Below are positions 25,932-30,469 of a stretch of 30,469 nucleotides of DNA, one piece after another (the stretch's first letter is position 1; each line of letters begins with the position of its first letter). Made by a program: the position numbers and the translations under genes. The DNA is from CAVQGF01 sp045807945. GTDB taxonomy: Bacteria > Acidobacteriota > Terriglobia > Terriglobales > Acidobacteriaceae. The notes below the pieces were generated by a model that saw only the letters and a program-made list of their open reading frames with translations, made no database searches and was not told the DNA's origin. The DNA is taken from the NCBI GenBank assembly GCA_045807945.1, contig JBJMGI010000077.1:1-30469 (forward strand), given 5' to 3'.

Positions 25932-26459
25932 TCACGCAGCTTCTTGCTCGCCGCTGCGGCTCGCCGGCGTGACGATCTCGCCGCCGTAGCGAGTGAACAA
26001 GTCACGTGCGCGGTCTAGCTCCGCGGCATCATCAGAGTGCACCGCGACGAGCGCGTGCCCCTCTTTGATGCGGCCGAGATAGCGATTCACCTCGTCGTCG
26101 CTGAAGCCAAGTCCGGTCAACCCGCCGGCCAGGCCGCCGACAGTTCCACCGACGGCGGCACCACTGATTGCCGCGACGATCGGTCCTGCGGCGATCAAGG
26201 GTCCGATACCGGGAAGCGCGAGCGCGCCGATGCCGGCGAGCCAGCCGAGCACTCCGCCGATCACGCCGCCGGTTCCCGCGCCGATGGCAGCACCTTCCGC
26301 GCTCTTGTTATCTTCCACCGGTTGCAGAGCCTGCGATGGTGCAACGTCGGGCAGGACGACTGAAATCCCAGTGTTCGAAAAATTTCCCTCGCGTAGTGCG
26401 CTCACGATCTTCTCTGCCTGCTCGCGGTCCTGCGTCATGCAAACGACTGTGTTGGCCAT
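25932..26459 (-). CDS. Glycine-zipper stress protein (YflT/17M-like)
   Basis: 175 residues. The N-terminal part has the YflT/general-stress-protein-17M pattern: TVVCMTQDREQAEKIVSALR with a ferredoxin-like strand-helix, then ISVVLPD. The middle is a long Gly/Ala-rich hydrophobic section (residues about 60-118) with repeated G-x-x-x-G spacing, suggesting two membrane helices. The C-terminal part has SDDEVNRYLGRIKEGHALV, then AVHSDD and RYGGEIVTP. Proteins of this kind are induced by heat, salt or oxidative stress; the molecular role is unknown. ATG at 26459 with AGGGGGA upstream. It is transcribed divergently from the thiol-redox gene starting at 26559. Confidence 0.8.
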   Translation of the reverse strand: MANTVVCMTQDREQAEKIVSALREGNFSNTGISVVLPDVAPSQALQPVEDNKSAEGAAIGAGTGGVIGGVLGWLAGIGALALPGIGPLIAAGPIVAAISGAAVGGTVGGLAGGLTGLGFSDDEVNRYLGRIKEGHALVAVHSDDAAELDRARDLFTRYGGEIVTPASRSGEQEAA

Positions 26460-26558
26460 GGCTTCCCCCTGAATTCCTCGTCTGTAGGAAGGAAAGAGAA
26501 AGAGGCGGGATGGCCGACCCGATTGACAGACCCGGCCCCGCCACCGACAATCGGCGGC

Positions 26559-27089
26559 ATGCCTTCATCTTTCAGCAGCCGCCTGGCTGAGATCACTTTG
26601 CCTGATGCCGACGGCAAACAATGGCGATTAGGAGATTTCTGGGCAGACCGTGCGGCGGTGATCGTTTTTCTGCGGCACTATGGTTGAATCTTCTGCCGCG
26701 AGCATGTCGCGCAGTTGCGCGCACACGAGCAGGAATTCCGCAGCAAGCGGGCGAACCTAGCAGCCATCGGGCTCGGGGATGTGAATTACGCGAAGGCGTT
26801 CCGGGAAGAGACTGGGATCAAGTTTCCGCTGCTGATCGACGACGCACGAAAAGCCTACCGAGCGGCCGAACTGAAGAAGGCGAACCTGCTGCACCTTTTG
26901 CGCAGCGACAATGCGGCTGCGCGCAAACGCGCCAAGGCCGGGGGCTTCCAGCAGAAGAAATTGGGCGAGAATCCGTTTCAGTTGGGGGCAAGTTTCGTCT
27001 TTGCGCCAGGGAACGTGGACAAGTTCATCCACGTAAGCGAGACATTCGGTGACAACGCATCCATAGCCGATATTGTGGCTGCGCTATAG
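26559..27089 (+). CDS. Selenoprotein candidate: peroxiredoxin-like (SelL-related) redox protein with in-frame TGA
   Basis: One frame from ATG 26559 to the stop at 27087-27089 is open except for TGA at 26685-26687 (codon 43). Read through, it gives 176 residues of the AhpC-TSA_2 / SelL-related thioredoxin fold: LAEITLPDADGKQWRLGDFW, then VIVFLRHYG-U-IFCREH, QLRAHEQEF, NLAAIGLGD, FPLLIDDARKAYRAAEL and a C-terminal GASFVFAPGNVDKFIHVSE. The TGA replaces exactly the first Cys of the conserved C-x-x-C site, so a selenocysteine U43-x-x-C46 is the simplest reading. Stem-loops suited to a bacterial SECIS follow directly. Upstream starts (TTG 26523) are possible; no strong ribosome site precedes ATG 26559. 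The role would be thiol or peroxide reduction in the cytoplasm. Alternatives are a nonsense mutation or a sequencing error. A conventional gene caller would report only a truncated 124-residue product from 26715. Confidence 0.82.
26688..26727 (+). promoter_or_regulatory. Candidate bacterial SECIS element
   Basis: Directly after the in-frame TGA the RNA can fold in two ways. Fold 1: arms 26693-26701 and 26707-26714 with one bulged C and loop GCATG, G in first position, 14 bases after TGA. Fold 2: the core stem 26708-26712 with 26717-26721, extended by 26703-26707 with 26723-26727 around a bulge, has loop AGTT with G in second position, 26 bases after TGA. Bacterial SECIS elements need a G in the first two loop positions at roughly 16-37 bases, which fold 2 meets. 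Confidence 0.6.
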
Positions 27090-27095
27090 CTGGGG

Positions 27096-27308
27096 TTACT
27101 TGCGTTTGCCAGCCACCATCAGCCCCACTCCGCCCAAGATCAAGACCGCGCTGATGATGGGCGAGACTTTTTCATCGTGCCGCACCTGCACGCCGATGTG
27201 CATATCTCCGGCACTGATGCCCTGGTTCTCGTTGTGAGGGATGGGAACGAATAGGGAAGCGATTCCCAGGACCAGCAGCAAAATGCCAACAACCATCAAA
27301 GGTTTCAT
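27096..27308 (-). CDS. Small two-helix membrane protein
   Basis: 70 residues from the ATG at 27308, which has GGAG five bases upstream; a longer form from 27335 is unlikely. Two hydrophobic helices (residues 3-22, KPLMVVGILLLVLGIASLFV, and about 49-66, PIISAVLILGGVGLMVAG) are separated by a polar loop containing GDMHIGVQVRHDEKV, and the protein ends with basic residues GKRK. A DUF3185-like two-helix protein is possible. Function unknown. It is convergent with the selenoprotein gene with six bases between the stops. Confidence 0.75.
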   Translation of the reverse strand: MKPLMVVGILLLVLGIASLFVPIPHNENQGISAGDMHIGVQVRHDEKVSPIISAVLILGGVGLMVAGKRK

Positions 27309-27372
27309 GAGATCTCCACGAGCAGAGTAGCTCATTTGTAGATGCGTTGTGGAAGATTAAGGTGACTTTGGT

Positions 27373-27738
27373 CTAGCTGGCGCGGGCGGCCTTGGCGCGC
27401 AGAAGCTCCGAGACTTTTTCGAGCAGCAGCTCAGGGTCATCAGAAGTCGAGACGAAGCCGTCCACATAAGCCATGACCATCTCCGGCAGCGTGAACGTTC
27501 CGGAGAAGATGATGATGGGCACGAACGGCTGCATTCGCTTCATTTCCATCGCGACCACATCACCATTCATGCCGGGCATGTAGTAATCCACAATGGCGAG
27601 ATCGATATTGGTGGATTGGAACTTCCGCAACGCTTCCGGCCCACTCTGCGCGAGCTCTACCTGATATCCAAGGCGCTCGAGGCGGGCGCGAAGGATCTCA
27701 AGTCGCTCCGGCTTGTCGTCCACATAAAGGAGCTTCAT
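27373..27738 (-). CDS. Single-domain response regulator (CheY-like receiver)
   Basis: 121 residues, one receiver domain without an output domain. The acidic pair is Asp7-Asp8 (LLYVDDKPER), the phosphorylation site is Asp51 in AIVDYYMPGMNG, and the switch Ser/Thr is Ser80 or nearby in IIIFSGTF. The conserved Lys that normally precedes Pro near the end is missing: the segment reads DGFVSTSDDPELL. That loss suggests altered or absent phosphorylation chemistry. ATG at 27738 with AGGGG upstream. No histidine kinase is adjacent. The partner is unknown. Confidence 0.9.
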   Translation of the reverse strand: MKLLYVDDKPERLEILRARLERLGYQVELAQSGPEALRKFQSTNIDLAIVDYYMPGMNGDVVAMEMKRMQPFVPIIIFSGTFTLPEMVMAYVDGFVSTSDDPELLLEKVSELLRAKAARAS

Positions 27739-27862
27739 ACAATTACCCCTGTCGTCATGTGACGCCTCCGCGCTATGTCATGCAAGTTACCAAAGCCGGG
27801 TGTACCGAATAGGTGGGACGGGAGGGCATCCCGAGAAGGAAAACCTCGCTTACAGGAGGCTG

Positions 27863-29317
27863 CTAGTCTTCCGGCGGACTTGGATTATCGGGAAGCTGAT
27901 CTGATTCTTGGGCCCCGAAATGGTCGGCCAGCTCTTTACCGCTAAATCCGTTCGTGAAACTCGCCTCGATCTCGGGCAACATAGTACTGTTCCAGTCGTA
28001 CCACTCCCTCACAAGGCGCTTGTATACGTCTTTCTGGCGATCCTTTAAGTTGGCACGTTCCAGCGGGTCCTCAACAACGTTGAAAAGAAACGTATTGTCC
28101 AGAATTTTGAGGAATTTGTAGTCGCCATCTCTAACCGCCCGTTGCGCCCTCGCCTTATATCGCCAAAAGAGCTTCCGGGGGACTGGCTCAGTTTTTCGCA
28201 TCAGCACGGGCAGCAGGTCCATTCCATCGCTGGGGAAGGCTGGGTCTTGTGTTGCTCCGGCCGCCGACAAGAGGGTCGGCAGCCAGTCCATGCTGATGGA
28301 AACCTGGTCGGTGGTGCTTGCTTTCGGTATCCGCGCCGGCCACCTGATGATCGAAGGTATGCGCAGGCCACCTTCGAGTAACTCCGTTTTCTTGCCAGTG
28401 AAGGGCCAGGTGTCGGCAAAGCGCTCGCCACCGTTGTCGCTGGTGAAGATCACGATGGTGTTGTCAGCGATGTGATTCGCATCGAGGGCGCGAAGCACAG
28501 CCCCGATCTGCTGATCCATCGCTTCAATCATTTGTTGATAGGTCTTTTGCGAGCCGGAGTCGAAATGTGGCCTATTCTCCGCGTGCGCCAATCGCTCGGA
28601 TTCGGCTTTATCACTTGGCCCTTCCCACGGCCAGTGCGGTGCGTTGAAGTGCAAAGTGAGCATGAAGGGTTTTTGAGCCTTGGCGTATCCATTCACGACA
28701 GCGACTGCACGACTCCCCAACAACTCGGTAAGGTAACCGGCGTGGTGAATCGGCACTTCATCGTCCCAAAAATCATCTTTGTCCCCCTTATGCGAGAAGT
28801 AATCGACAGCGCCGCCGCGGAAACCATAAAAATGGTCGTAGCCGCTTTTCAGCGGGTCAAAGTTAGGCAGGCCCCCCAAGTGCCATTTGCCCACCAACGT
28901 AGAACTGTATCCCGCCTTCTTGAGCAGTGAGGGAAGCGTTGGATGTTCGGGTGGAAGTCCGACATTCCGGTTACCGACGAGAGGCTCTTCAAGACCGAGA
29001 CGCAAACGATATTGATAGCGGCCGGTGATCAGCGCCGTACGAGTGGCGGTACAGACGGCCGAATTCGCATAGGCCTGCAGAAACCGCGTTCCATTCGCGG
29101 TGAGGCTATCGATGTTTGGTGTCCTAACGTCAGGCCTTCCATAACAGGCAACGTCCGCGAAGCCAAGATCGTCGGCCAGTATGAAAACGATGTTGGGAGG
29201 CTTGTTGGTCGTGGATGCTGTGAGAAAATCGCGCCCAGCGGCCAAGACGATTGCTCCCGTCAGTGCGCCACGAAGCAAATCTCGTCTCGAAATGTTCCGC
29301 TCTTTTGACAAAGTCAT
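27863..29317 (-). CDS. TAT-exported sulfatase
   Basis: Hydrolyses sulfate esters. 484 residues. The twin-arginine signal is RRDLLRGALTGAIVLAAG (residues 11-28). The alkaline-phosphatase-like core begins NIVFILADDLGFADVACYG, with Asp49 and Asp50 as calcium ligands. The active-site motif is CTATRTALITGRY: Cys89 would be converted to formylglycine, with Arg93 (C-x-A-x-R, a variant of C-x-P-x-R). LVGKWHLGG and FTSDNGGE hold further ligands. It therefore needs a formylglycine-generating enzyme or an anaerobic maturase elsewhere in the genome; EgtB's related domain does not do this. The substrate is unknown and could be a sulfated polysaccharide or small arylsulfate. No strong ribosome site precedes the ATG at 29317. 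Confidence 0.93.
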   Translation of the reverse strand: MTLSKERNISRRDLLRGALTGAIVLAAGRDFLTASTTNKPPNIVFILADDLGFADVACYGRPDVRTPNIDSLTANGTRFLQAYANSAVCTATRTALITGRYQYRLRLGLEEPLVGNRNVGLPPEHPTLPSLLKKAGYSSTLVGKWHLGGLPNFDPLKSGYDHFYGFRGGAVDYFSHKGDKDDFWDDEVPIHHAGYLTELLGSRAVAVVNGYAKAQKPFMLTLHFNAPHWPWEGPSDKAESERLAHAENRPHFDSGSQKTYQQMIEAMDQQIGAVLRALDANHIADNTIVIFTSDNGGERFADTWPFTGKKTELLEGGLRIPSIIRWPARIPKASTTDQVSISMDWLPTLLSAAGATQDPAFPSDGMDLLPVLMRKTEPVPRKLFWRYKARAQRAVRDGDYKFLKILDNTFLFNVVEDPLERANLKDRQKDVYKRLVREWYDWNSTMLPEIEASFTNGFSGKELADHFGAQESDQLPDNPSPPED

Positions 29318-29672
29318 TTTTCGGGTGACTCGAACTGTCGGAGTTTAAGCCGCAAACTGGGAGGGCGCAATTCCAAAACCGATTTTTCCTCACCCATCCA
29401 CAAAAATCCGAAAAAGTCACAGCTTCTGCACAGGTGGAGTGCAGTTCGTGATTGCCAGCAAATGTGAGTACGCCTACTCTGCTTCCACAAGGGAAGTGCA
29501 GCGCCGAAGACCCGCAGTCTGAGTGCTCAGGTGCAAGGACGGAGCGGGCCCATGGGCGGAGCGAGTAGCGCGAGACGAGTTCTCGACGCCCGCACCGCCA
29601 AGCCTCACGGCACGGGGCTGCACCAACGGAGCGTCTCCTATGCGGCTGGCGTGGGATTCGCGATTCCGGAAC

Positions 29673-29700
29673 CGGGCGGGTTGTTCAAGCAGCCCGCCCG
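29673..29700 (+). repeat. GC-rich palindromic repeat, copy 2
   Basis: CGGGCGGG (29673-29680) pairs with CCCGCCCG (29693-29700); the inner bases extend the stem to 11 pairs around a TTCAAG loop. It resembles the pgsA palindrome at 14014-14038 (shared GCGGG, GTTCAA and AGCCCGCCC). A T-rich stretch follows (GTTTCCCTTTT), so it might also terminate transcription. Confidence 0.55.
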
Positions 29701-29740
29701 CGTTTCCCTTTTAAGGTGGGGCCAAGGCGACGTAGAGATA

Positions 29741-29765
29741 AATCCGACCAAGAGTCGGATTTTTT
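29741..29765 (+). terminator. Terminator-like hairpin before the 81-residue gene
   Basis: AATCCGAC (29741-29748) pairs with GTCGGATT (29754-29761), loop CAAGA, followed by TTTTG and TTT. It ends only five bases before the GGAGG ribosome site of the gene at 29780, so it can end an upstream transcript or act as an attenuator in the leader of that gene. Confidence 0.7.
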
Positions 29766-29779
29766 GTTTGGAGGTTTCA

Positions 29780-30025
29780 ATGAGCGATTGGTTGGACGAA
29801 AGACGGCTGCTGAAGAGCTTTTCCACGGAGCAAATAGAGACTGCAATTGGAGATGCGCTCTCCGCTCTGACCGGAGGGAAATTCGAAGCCAACATTTCAA
29901 GACTGGACTTCTGCCCGAAAAATCAGGGTGTTTTTGCCGATGCCGTAGAGTTCTCGATCCATGTGGAAAGGGACGCCTTGATTTCCGCCGCTGAGGAGCC
30001 CAGTTCAGAAAAAAGCAGCGTATAA
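29780..30025 (+). CDS. Small hypothetical protein
   Basis: 81 residues from the ATG at 29780, with a strong GGAGG at 29770-29774. The frame is open far upstream, but the ribosome site and terminator place the start here. The product is a soluble, acidic mixed alpha/beta protein: SDWLDERRLLKSFSTEQIET, GDALSALTGGKFEANISRLD, FSIHVERDAL. No signal peptide or motif; I do not recognise a family. It sits 109 bases before dnaB. Confidence 0.7.
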   Translation: MSDWLDERRLLKSFSTEQIETAIGDALSALTGGKFEANISRLDFCPKNQGVFADAVEFSIHVERDALISAAEEPSSEKSSV

Positions 30026-30134
30026 TTTTGTTGCTCTCGCTCCCCGCAACCTGAGTGCCAATTAAATTAATTTCAACCCAGTTTTACGCCTTTGATATCC
30101 ACAGACTTAGCCATTAGGGTTGTGTGTTTCCACA

Positions 30135-30469
30135 ATGGCTACTGCAGATCTCAACCTCGAACGCGGCATGCCGGCATCGCTCGATGCTGAGCGCTCGACC
30201 TTGGGAGCGATCCTTCTAGACAACGACATCTTTCCCCAAGCCGCTGAATCCATCAAAGCAGACGATTTTTCGCTCGACTCGCATCGCCGCATCTACGCCC
30301 GCATGATGGAGCTGAACGAAACCGGGCGCCCTATCGATCTGGTGACGCTCAGCGAAGAGCTGGCGCGCAAGAAAGAACTCGAATCCGTCGGCGGGGTCAC
30401 ATATCTCTCGACGCTCACAGAAGGCCTGCCGCGTCGGGACAACATCGAGCACTACGTAAAGATAGTCAA
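30135..30469 (+). CDS. dnaB: Replicative DNA helicase DnaB (5' part)
   Basis: The window ends inside this gene; 111 codons are visible. They encode the N-terminal helical domain of hexameric DnaB: PASLDAERSTLGAILLDNDIF, DDFSLDSHRRIYARMMELNE, GRPIDLVTLSEELARK and GGVTYLSTLTEGLPRRDNIE are all family positions. This domain forms the trimer-of-dimers collar that binds DnaG primase, also encoded in this window. The RecA-like ATPase domain lies beyond the end. The start is ATG 30135; no strong ribosome site is seen. Confidence 0.93.
   Translation, partial: MATADLNLERGMPASLDAERSTLGAILLDNDIFPQAAESIKADDFSLDSHRRIYARMMELNETGRPIDLVTLSEELARKKELESVGGVTYLSTLTEGLPRRDNIEHYVKIV

Larger units (their letters stand above)
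29318..29779. other. Intergenic region with hairpin-rich leader
   Basis: 462 bases between the divergent sulfatase and the 81-residue gene. No convincing protein is seen; the frame from 29531 is open only because it extends the real gene upstream, and its codons look random. The plus strand from about 29530 is GC-rich and can fold: GGTGCA (29530-29535) pairs with TGCACC (29619-29624), enclosing smaller stems. A palindrome at 29673-29700 and a terminator-like hairpin at 29741-29765 follow. I do not match it to 6S, RNase P, tmRNA or a known riboswitch. Confidence 0.5.

Noticed and set aside
26510..26590. 26-codon frame beginning at ATG 26510 with an AGAGGCGGG upstream, overlapping the start of the selenoprotein gene
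   Set aside because: It could be a leader peptide, but it is short, Pro/Arg-rich and otherwise unsupported, so it is not listed as a gene.
26621..27052. Plus-strand frame of 143 codons overlapping the selenoprotein gene
   Set aside because: It is out of frame with the conserved redox domain and has no recognisable pattern; the correct frame is the one containing the TGA.
29460..29770. 6S RNA, RNase P RNA or tmRNA upstream of dnaB
   Set aside because: Expected conserved sequences (for example the RNase P and tmRNA hallmarks) are absent, and I could not fold a convincing 6S bubble; only an unassigned structured region is reported.

Overview
This is chromosomal DNA of moderately high G+C, most likely from an Acidobacteriota bacterium (class Terriglobia / Koribacteraceae-like). 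The main evidence is an 811-residue ABC permease of the acidobacterial duplicated orphan permease type, the many small secreted proteins, and the protein style of DnaG, RpoD and PurF. No rRNA or CRISPR array is seen. The window is mostly core housekeeping DNA with small accessory pockets.

Layout. 1-2.0 kb: a secreted hypothetical overlapping purF. 2.1-6.1 kb: a secreted protein with its own intrinsic terminator, an alpha/beta hydrolase, a membrane protein and an NTF2-like secreted protein. 6.1-8.5 kb: an amino acid permease translationally coupled to a PLP aminotransferase. 8.5-11.0 kb: the orphan MacB-like permease. 11.16-13.04 kb: tRNA-Val(GAC), followed by a small A+T-richer insert (an unknown protein and a WG-repeat protein) bounded by a 33-40 nt copy of the 3' end of the tRNA. 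13.1-15.6 kb: a frameshifted conserved gene, a CDP-alcohol phosphatidyltransferase and cysS. 15.6-22.5 kb: a DMT exporter, dnaG, a helical-repeat secreted protein, a small coiled-coil protein and rpoD with a clear terminator. 22.6-25.9 kb: a GAF protein, then a minus-strand operon DUF1440-egtB-egtD for ergothioneine. 25.9-27.7 kb: a YflT-like stress protein, a thiol-redox protein, a small membrane protein and a single-domain response regulator. 27.9-29.3 kb: a TAT-exported sulfatase. 29.3-30.5 kb: a hairpin-rich leader, an 81-residue protein and the 5' end of dnaB.

The most notable observation is at 26559-27089. A peroxiredoxin-like (AhpC-TSA_2 / SelL-related) reading frame is interrupted only by one TGA, exactly where the first Cys of the CxxC redox motif belongs. 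Stem-loops that could act as a bacterial SECIS follow it, so I read it as a selenoprotein with a U-x-x-C motif. The second is the integrase-less cassette at tRNA-Val. The third is a set of short GC-rich palindromes, some lying inside coding genes (pgsA tail, dnaG linker).

How the genes relate. dnaG, rpoD and dnaB are replication and transcription core. egtB/egtD, the selenoprotein and the YflT-like protein form a neighbourhood with a redox/stress flavour, though only egtB/egtD and the DUF1440 gene look like one operon. All assignments are by reading motifs; no database search was run.
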